Shown in pieces: positions 9,902-18,352 of a stretch of 64,000 nt of DNA. Below the pieces are notes generated by a model. The model was not told where the DNA came from. It saw nothing but the letters and a program-made list of their open reading frames with translations, and made no database searches. Positions within the stretch are counted from its first letter, which is position 1; every line of letters starts with the position of its first letter. A program made the translations under genes and the position numbers. Where the stretch lies: NCBI GenBank assembly GCA_035946625.1, contig DASYZE010000045.1, forward strand, positions 1 to 64,000, given 5' to 3'. The stretch is from DASYXZ01 sp035946625. Lineage in GTDB: Bacteria; Acidobacteriota; Terriglobia; UBA7540.

Positions 9902-12352
9902 TCATTCATAGCGCAGCGCCTCCATCGGGTTCACTTTCGTCGCCCGCCGCGCCGGAATAAAGCTGGCCATCATGGCCACCCCGGCGAGCAGGGCCGAGGC
10001 CGCAATCAAGGTGATGGGATCGGAAGTGGTGGTGCCGTAGAGAAAACTTCCGAGCAAACGTCCCAAGGCCAGTGCGGCCAATAGCCCGGCGCCGATGCCG
10101 ATCAGCGTCAACACGAGTCCCTGCCTCACCACCAACCTTAAGACGTCCCGGCCTTCTGCCCCTAGCGCCATGCGAATCCCGATTTCGTGCGTCCGCTGCG
10201 TAACCGAATAAGCCATCACGCTGTAGAGCCCAACCGCCGCCAGCAGCAGCGCCAGGGTTCCCAGCACGCTCAACAGGCTCGCTGCCACTTTTTGGGCGTA
10301 GAGGGTCTCACTGATATGGTCGGCCAGCGGCATGGCGTCGATTACGGTGACGTTGGGGTCCAGTCCCCGAACTTCTCCCCGCATCAAGGCGATGGCGTCA
10401 TTGGGATCCCCCTTGGTTCGCAGGTAGAAGCTCAGGCTCATATCCGCACGATAGATTTGGCGAAAGGGCACATAAAAATAGGGGAGTTGAGCTTCGGCGA
10501 GGTCAATATATTTACTGTCTTTCACTTCTCCGACCACGGTAAACCATTCGCCCCAACCGTGTACTCTGCGGCCGATCGGATCGCGCCCGCCAAAGAATCG
10601 TTTGACGAACGTCTGATTCACAATCATCACCGGCTGCGTTTTCACGTCATCCTGCTCGGTGAAGTCCCGGCCTTCCAGAAGCGGAATTCGCATCAGCTTG
10701 AAATACCCGGGCGAGACCACATTGCGGTCAATCTTCATGTTCTCGCTTCTGCCGGGAACGTAGCCATCAATCTGAAGGTCTTCCCACCAACCATTCAGGA
10801 ATCCGAGTGGCTCGACGTCGGAATACGCCACTTCCGTGACGCCAGGCTCGGCTTCGAGCTTTTGCCGCAGACGCTCGCAGAACTCCTTGCGCTGTTCGAG
10901 GTCGTATCCGCTGGTGGTGAGATAGAATCGCGAGAGCAGCACGTGGTCAGGATCGAATCCTGGGTTGATTCTCTCGCTGGCCTCGAAGCTGCGCACCAGA
11001 AGCCCGGCGCAAACCAACGCGACCAGGGCCAGCGCCACTTCTGACACCACCAACATTCCCCGCAGACGATGAGACCCTTGCCCGGCTGACCCGCCGCGGC
11101 CGCCTTCCTTCAATCCCTCGTTCAAATCCCCGCGCGCTGACTGGAACGCGGGCGCCAGCCCGGAAAGCACGGCGGCGGCAACGCCAATCAGAACCGTGAA
11201 AATGAGGATGCGCCCATTCAGATGAGCTTCCAGGGTGATGGGAAAATGTCCAGGGGGGAGCAGGGATTGCAGCGAGCCGCTGACCCACGCGGCCAGGCCA
11301 ACCCCACCCAGACCGCCACAGGCCGCCAGCAGCAAGCTCTCGGTGAGGACTTGGCGCGCCAGGCGAATCCGTCCGGCGCCCAGCGCCAGTCGCACACTGA
11401 ATTCACGCTGCCGGGCCGTAAAGCGTGCCAGCAGCAGGTTGGCGACGTTGGCGCAAACAATCATCAAGACGACAACGCAAACACCCATCAGAATTTCCAG
11501 CGGTGTCAGCAACAAACTCTGGACGCCGTAATGGGACTTCCAGAGAGGCAGCACGGTGGCGCTGATTCCTTTGTTCGTGCCCGGTTCTGCCTGGGCGATA
11601 TGCCGAGCCAGTCCGGCGATTTCAGCGCCCGCCTGGGCCAGCGTGACTCCGGGCTTCAACCGCGCAATGCAAATAAGTTGGCGCGTCCCCCGGTCGCGAA
11701 GCATCCACTCGCCCACACCCTGAAGTTCGGGGTGCATCATATAAGGCACCCAAAGGTCAAAGGCCAATCCGGCCACCGCGCCGCGGAATTCCGGCGGGGC
11801 GACGCCCACTATGGTGAATTCGTGTTGATTCACCCGGATGGACTTGCCCACAATCAGCGGGTCGGAGTTGTAACGCCCTTGCCACAAGCGGTTACTGATC
11901 ACCGCCACCGGATAGGCGTTGGGCTTGTCCCCCGATTCGTCGGGCAGGAAGGCGCGGCCCAATATGGGCTTTACTCCCAACACCGTAAAATAATTTCCCG
12001 TCACCATTTCACCCCAAACCTCTTCGGCATTGTCTTTCTGACCCACGCTCAGCGGTGTGATTTGAGTTGCCGCCACCCCGGCCAGCAACTTAAGATGGTC
12101 ACGGTAATCAATGTAATCGGGATAAGAAACCAGCAGGGAGTCTCCGCTGGGCGCCAACGCCTCGACCGCTGCCAACTCCTCGCCCTTGCCCACGCCCGGC
12201 AGCGGCCGGAGCAGCACCGTGTCAATCCAACTGAAAACGGTTGTGCTCGCCCCGATGCCGAGCGCGAGCGTCAGCACGGCCACCAGGGCGAAGCCGGGAC
12301 TCTTCGCCAGCATTCGCAAGCCAAATCTCAAATCCTGGAGGATTGTTGCCAT
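9902..12352 (-). CDS. ADOP-type ABC transporter permease, copy 5 (first gene of the array)
   Basis: 816-residue orphan permease. It differs more from the rest at its start (MATILQDLRFGLRMLAKSPG) and end (ARRATKVNPMEALRYE), so it is the outgroup of the array. It has two MacB-core/FtsX units: first FtsX around residue 280 (VLMIVCANVANLLLARFTAR), second around 690 (AVGLYSVMAYSVTQRTHEIG). Ribosome site CAGGTGA lies before the ATG. It is the promoter-proximal gene. The upstream gap does not carry the heptamer module but another short-period inverted element. Substrate unknown. Confidence 0.92.
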   Translation of the reverse strand: MATILQDLRFGLRMLAKSPGFALVAVLTLALGIGASTTVFSWIDTVLLRPLPGVGKGEELAAVEALAPSGDSLLVSYPDYIDYRDHLKLLAGVAATQITPLSVGQKDNAEEVWGEMVTGNYFTVLGVKPILGRAFLPDESGDKPNAYPVAVISNRLWQGRYNSDPLIVGKSIRVNQHEFTIVGVAPPEFRGAVAGLAFDLWVPYMMHPELQGVGEWMLRDRGTRQLICIARLKPGVTLAQAGAEIAGLARHIAQAEPGTNKGISATVLPLWKSHYGVQSLLLTPLEILMGVCVVVLMIVCANVANLLLARFTARQREFSVRLALGAGRIRLARQVLTESLLLAACGGLGGVGLAAWVSGSLQSLLPPGHFPITLEAHLNGRILIFTVLIGVAAAVLSGLAPAFQSARGDLNEGLKEGGRGGSAGQGSHRLRGMLVVSEVALALVALVCAGLLVRSFEASERINPGFDPDHVLLSRFYLTTSGYDLEQRKEFCERLRQKLEAEPGVTEVAYSDVEPLGFLNGWWEDLQIDGYVPGRSENMKIDRNVVSPGYFKLMRIPLLEGRDFTEQDDVKTQPVMIVNQTFVKRFFGGRDPIGRRVHGWGEWFTVVGEVKDSKYIDLAEAQLPYFYVPFRQIYRADMSLSFYLRTKGDPNDAIALMRGEVRGLDPNVTVIDAMPLADHISETLYAQKVAASLLSVLGTLALLLAAVGLYSVMAYSVTQRTHEIGIRMALGAEGRDVLRLVVRQGLVLTLIGIGAGLLAALALGRLLGSFLYGTTTSDPITLIAASALLAGVAMMASFIPARRATKVNPMEALRYE

Positions 12353-12564
12353 GTGTCACCTGCTTCCAGATTCGTTCTTGATAGCATCAAACACAAATTG
12401 GACCATTGAACCATCGGGCCATTAATCCATTGGAAAAATGAAAATAGAAATCAGAAAATGGGTGTGGAGTTCGCCTTACGAGTTTCCATTTACAGATTCC
12501 CATTTTCCGGTTTCTGTCAGTCGTTTAATGATTCAATGAACCAATGAACCGATGAGTCAATTAT
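12353..12564. repeat. Gap with short-period inverted arms (CCATT/AATGAACC units)
   Basis: Left part: units CCATTGAACCATCGGGCCATTAATCCATTGG in pieces of about 9-10 bases. Right part: ATTCAATGAACCAATGAACC, which is complementary in character. Between them CAGAAAATGGG faces CCCATTTTCC. No coding potential and no clear sigma-70 promoter were seen. Same general type as the ADOP modules but with a different sequence. Confidence 0.55.
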
Positions 12565-13767
12565 TCATTTCACCGCCACCACGATCATCGTCGCGTCGTC
12601 CCGCAAAGCTCCGCCGCTGAAATCATTGACCGCATTCAAAATCGTCATTTGCAATTCCACGGCGGTCATGGCGCGGGATTCCCTCAAGAGCGCCAGCAGA
12701 CGTTCTTCGCCGTACTCCTCGTCGCGCGGGCTCACGGCTTCGGTAACGCCGTCGGTAAACAGAACCAACCGGTCTCCACTCCGAAGGTCCACGGTCTCTT
12801 GTTCGTACCGCGCTTCCCCCACCACACCCAGCGCCGTTCCGCCCCACTCCAGGCGGATGTGCGACCCGTCTGCACGCATTAAAATGGGAGGATTGTGCCC
12901 GGCATTGGTGTAGACCAGCCGCTTACCGTCACCTTCCAGGAGGGCGTAAAAGAAAGTAATGAATTTGCCCGACGATAGATTGGTGGTGGCAATCCGGTTT
13001 AACTTTTCTCCCAGCTCGGAGGGTTGGACGTTTTCCGTCCCGGTGGCGCGCACCGCCGCCTGCAGGTTTGACATCAGCAGCGCCGCCGGAACTCCTTTGC
13101 CCATCACGTCCGCAATACAAAGTCCGGCACGGGCCGGACCAAATTTCAGCACGTCAAAATAATCGCCTCCCACCGAGCTGGCCGGCTGCCAGGCGCAGGC
13201 TATTTCACATCCCTCGATCTGGGGAATTTCTTCCGGCAACAGTCGCCGCTCAATTTCCCGGGCGTCTTCCCTTTCCATTTGTTCCAGCCGCAAACGCGCG
13301 CGCTCATGGCGAACCCACTCGATTTGGGTGCTCAGCGTATCGAGCAGTTGCGCGTTTTCCCAGGGCTTCTGCACGAAATCCCGCACCCCGCGCCGCATGG
13401 CCTCCACCGCCAGCGGCACGCTGCTCCACGCGGTCATCACCACAATGGGCAGGGTGCTATCCAAAGCTTGCACGTGGGCGAGCAGGTCCAACCCTTCCTG
13501 GCCGGAAGTGGTGTCGCGGGCGTAGTTCAAATCCATCAGGAGCAAATCAAACTGGCGCGCCTTCAGGGATTCCAAGACCGCGCGTGGAGACGTCACCAGC
13601 TCCGTCTGATAGCCCTCCCCTTTCAGCAAAAGGTGCAGCGCTTCCAGCACGTCCGTCTGATCGTCCGCGATCAGCGCCCGGCGCGCCTTCTGATCCAAAT
13701 TTTCCTCCATGATCCTCTCCGGAAAAAATCCAACGGGCTCTGCCGTTACTTGGGTCGTCGTATTCAT
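12565..13767 (-). CDS. Response regulator with PP2C (SpoIIE/RsbU-type) phosphatase output
   Basis: 400-residue cytoplasmic Ser/Thr phosphatase. Receiver domain at about residues 30-150 with the acidic pair D35-D36, phospho-acceptor D79 (LLLMDLNY), T112 and K134 (FVQKPW). A short coiled linker follows at about 155-180. The PP2C domain has metal ligands in GGDYFD (D202), DVMGKG (D220), the NAGHNPP motif near 288 and LRDDAT near 390. I chose the ATG at 13767 because GAGGA sits 9 bases before it; an in-frame TTG three codons upstream has no spaced ribosome site. Such proteins dephosphorylate STAS anti-sigma antagonists; candidate partners are the STAS proteins at 21370 and 22372 (inference). It reads toward the ADOP array 212 bases away. 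Confidence 0.93.
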   Translation of the reverse strand: MNTTTQVTAEPVGFFPERIMEENLDQKARRALIADDQTDVLEALHLLLKGEGYQTELVTSPRAVLESLKARQFDLLLMDLNYARDTTSGQEGLDLLAHVQALDSTLPIVVMTAWSSVPLAVEAMRRGVRDFVQKPWENAQLLDTLSTQIEWVRHERARLRLEQMEREDAREIERRLLPEEIPQIEGCEIACAWQPASSVGGDYFDVLKFGPARAGLCIADVMGKGVPAALLMSNLQAAVRATGTENVQPSELGEKLNRIATTNLSSGKFITFFYALLEGDGKRLVYTNAGHNPPILMRADGSHIRLEWGGTALGVVGEARYEQETVDLRSGDRLVLFTDGVTEAVSPRDEEYGEERLLALLRESRAMTAVELQMTILNAVNDFSGGALRDDATMIVVAVK

Positions 13768-14017
13768 GAAATTCAATCCTCAACTCGCTCGCCACCGTAA
13801 CAGCACATTCCATGCCAGACGGATTTTGCCGGTATCATATTGATATTTCAGGGAAAATTGACTGGCCGATCCGCGCCCGGAGACGGCCGAGTGTCCGCTT
13901 ATGCAAAAGCCTCGTCCCGAAAACGAACACCAGAATTCTCAAATTTCAGATCTTGAAACGCTGGTCCGAAGTAGAGATAAGTGGCAAGGCGCTCACGTGC
14001 GTGGGACAAATGAATGT

Positions 14018-14023
14018 TAGAAT
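14018..14023 (+). promoter_or_regulatory. -10 box TAGAAT six bases before the ATG (possible leaderless start)
   Basis: TAGAAT is followed by CCTGCC and then the ATG of the quinoprotein gene. A transcript starting at the usual distance from this box would begin at or next to the ATG. No ribosome site is present. A similar TATAAT-CCTGAA-ATG arrangement precedes the antiporter at 58968. Confidence 0.45.
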
Positions 14024-14029
14024 CCTGCC

Positions 14030-15982
14030 ATGATACCAAGAATCGCCACAGCCCTGATCTTGATCCTGGCAATGTCCTATTCTTCGACCGGGCAAAAGCA
14101 GAAGCAGCCGCCTTCCGGCTCCATCGATAGTGCGACTCACCCAGCCGGTTTTGAGTGGCGCTCCTATGGCGGCGATCCGGGCGGATCGAGATTCTCCCCG
14201 CTCACTCAAATCAACCGCTCCAACGTTGCCCGCCTCAAAAAAGTTTGGACTTATCACACCGGCGAAGTTAATCCCGATGTCCCCAACACCGACCAGCATC
14301 ACATCCCGTCCTTTGAAGCCACGCCGCTGATGGTCGAGGGCGTTCTCTACTTCTCCACTCCCGCCAATCGCGTGATCGCACTGGACGCCGAAACCGGCAG
14401 GGAAATCTGGGCCTATGATCCGCGGCCAGAGCGCAGCGCCGCTCCTCGCCTGATGCAAAACCGCGGCGTCGCCTACTGGGAAGGCCAGGCCACCCCGGGC
14501 CACGAAATCGATCGCCGCATTTTTTACGGAACGTTTGACGGCCGCCTGATTGCGCTCGACGCCCGCACCGGCAAGCCGTGTCCGGACTTTGGCCAGGGCG
14601 GCTTCGTTTTCCTGCGCGCCGGCGTTGGCGATCGCTGGCCCCGGCAGGAATATTCGGTCACTTCACCCCCCGCCATCTACAAAGACCTGGTGATCACCGG
14701 CGCCCAGCTCCAGGAATATCCTTCGCTCGGTCCCGGCGGCGCCATTCGCGCTTTCGACGTCCGCACCGGCAAGCTGATCTGGCAGTTCAACACCGTCCCC
14801 GGCCCGGGCCAGGCGGGACATGAAACCTGGGAAGGCGATGCGTGGAAGGACCGCTCCGGAACCAACGTCTGGTCCATCATGAGCGTGGACGTCACCCGTG
14901 GCATGGTTTTCCTCCCCCTCGGTTCGCCCTCTTATGATTTTTATGGCGCCGACCGCCGCGGCCAGGGACTGTTCGGGAACTCGCTAGTGGCGCTTGACGC
15001 GGCCTCCGGTAAACTGATTTGGTATTTCCAAATGGTGCATCACGACCTTTGGGATTATGATCTGCCCGCGCCCCCAACCCTGGTGACCGTGCGGCGCCGC
15101 GGCCGCGAAATTCCCGCCGTCGCCCAGGTCACCAAGATGGGGTTTGTCTTCGTGCTCGACCGCCTGACCGGCAAGCCTCTCTTCCCCGTCCGGGAGCGCC
15201 CTGTCCCGCCCAGCCACGTCCCCGGGGAATCCGCCTGGCCCACTCAACCCTTTCCGCTCCGGCCGCCGCCGCTGAGTCGGCAATCTCTCGCCCGAGGTGA
15301 AATTACCAGGGTCACGCCCGAGTCGCACAAGTATTGCGAGCAGACCTTCGGCAGCATCCTACCCAGCCGGATTTTTACCCCCTGGGGAACCCGCATGACC
15401 CTCGACATTCCCGGAACGCTGGGCGGCGCCACCTGGTCCGGGGCGTCTTTCGATCCTGCCTCGCACTTCCTTTTTGTGAATGCCAACGACGTGGCCGCCG
15501 TGGGCCTGATGAAGCCCCAGCCGGAAGGCGCGCCGGAACGCTATCGCCGCTCCAGCCCGTGGGGTGAATACGCCCGCTTCACCGATCCTGACCATTATCC
15601 CTGCCAGCCACCGCCCTGGGGAACCTTGACGGCCATCAATTTGGAAACCGGCGAATTTGCCTGGCGGGTTCCGCTGGGTGTGGTGGATGCGCTCGAAGCC
15701 CGTGGCGTTCCGCCAACGGGCGCGCCCAATCTCGGGGGAACCATCGCCACCGCCGGCGGCCTGGTTTTTATCGGTGGCTCGAATGACCTCCGCTTTCGCG
15801 CCTTTGATGCGCGCACCGGCAGGGTCCTGTGGGAGACAATGTTGGAAGCAAGCGGCCACGCCACTCCCATGACCTACCTGGGCAAGAAAACCGGCAAACA
15901 GTTTGTGGTGATTGCCGCCGGCGGAGGCGGATATTTCAGCGCCAAAGTCTCCGATACTCTCGATGCCTTCGCCTTGCCTTGA
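14030..15982 (+). CDS. PQQ-dependent dehydrogenase (quinoprotein glucose/alcohol dehydrogenase-like), exported
   Basis: 650 residues. Signal peptide at residues 1-20 (ALILILAMSYSS), then an eight-bladed PQQ propeller with repeated tryptophan-docking blades: YGGDPGGSRFSPLTQINRSN, WTYHTGEV, ALDAETGREIWAYDPR, ALDARTGKPCPD, AFDVRTGKLIWQFNT, INLETGEFAWRVPLG and AFDARTGRVLWETML. The end, GKKTGKQFVVIAAGGGGYFS, is typical of the soluble or periplasmic glucose dehydrogenase-like branch. It lacks the five N-terminal helices of E. coli Gcd. It probably oxidises a sugar or alcohol in the periplasm and passes electrons to quinone or cytochrome. No PQQ synthesis gene is near. It starts 262 bases from the divergent phosphatase gene. 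Confidence 0.92.
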   Translation: MIPRIATALILILAMSYSSTGQKQKQPPSGSIDSATHPAGFEWRSYGGDPGGSRFSPLTQINRSNVARLKKVWTYHTGEVNPDVPNTDQHHIPSFEATPLMVEGVLYFSTPANRVIALDAETGREIWAYDPRPERSAAPRLMQNRGVAYWEGQATPGHEIDRRIFYGTFDGRLIALDARTGKPCPDFGQGGFVFLRAGVGDRWPRQEYSVTSPPAIYKDLVITGAQLQEYPSLGPGGAIRAFDVRTGKLIWQFNTVPGPGQAGHETWEGDAWKDRSGTNVWSIMSVDVTRGMVFLPLGSPSYDFYGADRRGQGLFGNSLVALDAASGKLIWYFQMVHHDLWDYDLPAPPTLVTVRRRGREIPAVAQVTKMGFVFVLDRLTGKPLFPVRERPVPPSHVPGESAWPTQPFPLRPPPLSRQSLARGEITRVTPESHKYCEQTFGSILPSRIFTPWGTRMTLDIPGTLGGATWSGASFDPASHFLFVNANDVAAVGLMKPQPEGAPERYRRSSPWGEYARFTDPDHYPCQPPPWGTLTAINLETGEFAWRVPLGVVDALEARGVPPTGAPNLGGTIATAGGLVFIGGSNDLRFRAFDARTGRVLWETMLEASGHATPMTYLGKKTGKQFVVIAAGGGGYFSAKVSDTLDAFALP

Positions 15983-16176
15983 GGGGTTGGTCTTGGCGCA
16001 TAACGCGCCTTCAGGTGCGTGGCCTGCGCCGCACCCGCTGCCTCGGACAGATGCCGCGTCACCCGCAAATTGTTGTGGGTAGCGCGGACCGCCGGTTCTG
16101 CAGTCCGCGTTTCTTCTGTGACAAGCACCGCCACCGCGACATATTCTAATCCCGTGCCCAAGCTCCGCCGACCTTT

Positions 16177-16267
16177 GGTGGTGCCGCAATTTGGCGTAGC
16201 GCCGCCCTTCAGGGCGGCACATGCCGGGCTTATGCCCGGCTCTACTAGATCAAAATGCGTCACCACC
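16177..16267 (-). repeat. REP-like element, copy A (91 bp)
   Basis: It has outer inverted ends of about 18 bases (GGTGGTGCCGCAATTTGG against TCAAAATGCGTCACCACC) and two internal palindromes, GCCGCCCTTCAGGGCGGC and GCCGGGCTTATGCCCGGC. The reverse complement aligns over its whole 91-bp length with copy B at 58800-58890. It lies inside the 5' part of the RAYT remnant. Confidence 0.92.
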
Positions 16268-16556
16268 CGCCCTTTTCTTCCCGGCCGATATTTCTTGATC
16301 ACCGTGCGGCGGCTATCACGGCGCAGGAAATTGATCGAGCCCGATTTAATTCTGCTGGCACGCGCTTTTAACCGGGCGCGCGCACGGCATAACTTCTATT
16401 TGACCGCGTGCGTCTTTCTTCCCCACCCCTGGCCTGCGATCTGCGAACCCGTGTGTCCGGTCACGATTCCGCTGGCCATGAAATCGGTGCAGCCGAGCTC
16501 GATGACTGCTATCCATCGCCGCCCAGGCGCAGAGGGCGAGTTCTGGCCGCTGGTAG

Positions 16557-16635
16557 CCACAGTCAATCCGTCCTTCGATTGACTGTGGGTTCGTGCTGGC
16601 GGGGAAAAAGCCCACGGTCAGCAAATCACTGACCG
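16557..16635. repeat. Two perfect hairpins at the junction of the RAYT 5' piece
   Basis: CCACAGTCAAT at 16557-16567 faces ATTGACTGTGG at 16578-16588 (11-bp stem, 10-base loop). CGGTCAG at 16615-16621 faces CTGACCG at 16629-16635 (7-bp stem). They sit where RAYT similarity stops, so they may mark the left end of the inserted 320 bases. The rest of that insert (to about 16880) shows no recognisable gene. Confidence 0.6.
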
Positions 16636-17368
16636 AGGCTTGAATCTCTCGGAGTCAAAGAGGCGGACACGCCGGGAGGTGCTGCGAGTCGGGTAGTGGA
16701 GATGTTCAGTCCGTAATAATGTCTCTGCCAGGCCACGCCGTTATCTTACTACCATCAAAGGCCGCACACATTCCATAATGCGGAAGGTATGCGCCTCGGT
16801 GCCCGAACCAGCGCCCCAGCCGAAGGAGGTCCTATGCCCTTAAATGATTTTTTCGCTTGGCAATCGAGAGAGAATCTACCCGCTCCGTCAAAGAATACAA
16901 GGAGTAGATCGCATACATTCCCATCAATCCGGTCCAAGCGGGATGGGCGCGCCGCCCACAAGACTGGCGATGGTCCGCTTTCAACCAGTATTCCGGCGTG
17001 AGCGCAGAAGAGCAAAAACGGAACTGCGGGTTGATCATTGACCGTGTGCCGCTTCCGCAAGAAAGAATGCTCACTTTGGCGGCACCGCTTGAAGATGCCC
17101 GACCATCCAAGAACACGAATTTGATCGAGCGCTCCCAGGACGCCTACCCTTGCCCCATCGGGTGCGGGGTTAAGAGAAAAGCCGCGGACCGCTGAACCCG
17201 TTGATAAACGTTGGTAGTGATATGCTGTGAATGGCCGGGCGTGTAATGGCGGCGGTATAGAGGCATGGGGGCAAAATACCTCATTTCGAAGGTTGATGCC
17301 CTCAAGACACAGGCCTCCGAAGGGCTGCGCCAGCCGGCCTCGTTTTTTTCAAGAGGAGAAACTCCACT

Positions 17369-18352
17369 ATGCCGACGAACCCGATGGAATACCTCTGGCC
17401 CGGCATCATTGCCGCGCAGGCCATTCATGCTGCGGCGAAGCTGCGCATTCCTGACCTGCTTGCTTCCGGCCCTAAGACGATCGCCGAACTCGCCTCGGAT
17501 TCCGGCGCGCACCCACCCACGCTCGAGCGTCTGTTGCGCGCACTCGGCACTCTCGAAATGTTCGCACGCACACCCGACGGGCGTTTCCATAACACTCCAC
17601 TCACGGAGGTGCTGCGCACGGATCATCCCCAGTCGCAGCGCGATGCTGCCCTGTTTCTGCCGGCGGCCTTTCTTTGGCGCCCGCTCGGAGAGCTTGACGA
17701 ATCGGTCCGAAGCGGTGAGGCCGCCTTTCAACGAATCTTCGGGCAGCGCTTCTTCGAGTACCTCGCCACACATCCGGACGATGGCGCGGTCTTCAATGCC
17801 GTCATGACCCAGGGCGTCGCTTGGACCACTCCCGCGCTCCTCGCTGCCTATGACTTCTCGCGCTTCGACCGACTGGTAGACGTGGGAGGCGGCGAGGGCG
17901 CACTGCTGCGCGACATACTTTCCGCCACGCCTGGGCTCCGCGGTGTTTTGTTCGATCTGCCTCAGGTCGTCACCCGCGCTCCTCAGATTCTGACGGGCGA
18001 TATCGCCGCACGCTGTCAAATCGTGGGAGGCAATTTCTTCGACTCCGTGCCCGAAGGTGCGGACGCCTACATACTGAAGGGCGTCATTCACGATTGGCCG
18101 GACGACGACGCCCTCAGAATCCTTCGCAACGCGCGCCGCGCAATCCGTCCGGATGGGACGCTCCTGCTTATCGACGGCATCGTGGATTCGGCCACCCGTC
18201 CCGCAGGCCTTATGGATCTGCTGATGTTGGTGGTCGGCGGTCGCGAACGCACCGAAGGCGATTTCCGTTCGCTACTCGCGGCCACCGGCTTCGCGCTCAC
18301 CCGCATCATCCCAACAGAGGCGTCCTCGCTGATCGAGTGCCATCCGGCATAG
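17369..18352 (+). CDS. SAM-dependent O-methyltransferase (plant-type/CrtF-like family 2)
   Basis: 327 residues. N-terminal winged-helix dimerisation domain at about residues 10-95 (LWPGIIAAQAIHAAAKLRIP, TIAELASDSGAHPPTLERLL), then a Rossmann methyltransferase domain with the SAM loop VDVGGGEG at D171, FDLPQV around 195, and ILKGVIHDWPDDDALRIL near 233. The last motif carries the His-Asp pair typical of family-2 O-methyltransferases. It ends with a short C-terminal strand region. It acts in the cytoplasm on a hydroxylated small molecule, not identifiable here. A ribosome site AGAGGAGAA precedes the ATG by 8 bases. It stands alone between the RAYT remnant and a gene-poor stretch. Confidence 0.88.
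   Translation: MPTNPMEYLWPGIIAAQAIHAAAKLRIPDLLASGPKTIAELASDSGAHPPTLERLLRALGTLEMFARTPDGRFHNTPLTEVLRTDHPQSQRDAALFLPAAFLWRPLGELDESVRSGEAAFQRIFGQRFFEYLATHPDDGAVFNAVMTQGVAWTTPALLAAYDFSRFDRLVDVGGGEGALLRDILSATPGLRGVLFDLPQVVTRAPQILTGDIAARCQIVGGNFFDSVPEGADAYILKGVIHDWPDDDALRILRNARRAIRPDGTLLLIDGIVDSATRPAGLMDLLMLVVGGRERTEGDFRSLLAATGFALTRIIPTEASSLIECHPA

Larger units (their letters stand above)
16154..17115 (+). pseudogene. REP-associated tyrosine transposase (RAYT, Y1 HUH family), broken
   Basis: Two separated pieces of a RAYT. The 5' piece starts with GTG at 16154 (VPKLRRP), is interrupted in frame by the REP element at 16177-16267, and continues RPFLPGRYFLITVRRL to EGEFWP near 16550. The catalytic HUH signature, normally like FLPDHWHAI, reads FLPHPWPAI: both histidines are proline. 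About 320 bases of unrelated DNA follow, then in another frame the 3' piece: SVKEYKE, a TAG at 16905, IAYIPINPVQAGW, ARRPQDWRWSAFNQYSG and VSAEEQKRNCGLIIDRVPLP, which match the RAYT C-terminus. Stop, frameshift, insertion and loss of the catalytic residues all show it is dead. Confidence 0.88.

Noticed and set aside
16583..16880. Gene inside the RAYT interruption
   Set aside because: Short frames there lack start signals and family similarity; treated as inserted non-coding DNA.
17144..18091. 315-codon minus-strand frame
   Set aside because: Antisense to the O-methyltransferase, which has domain motifs and a strong ribosome site.
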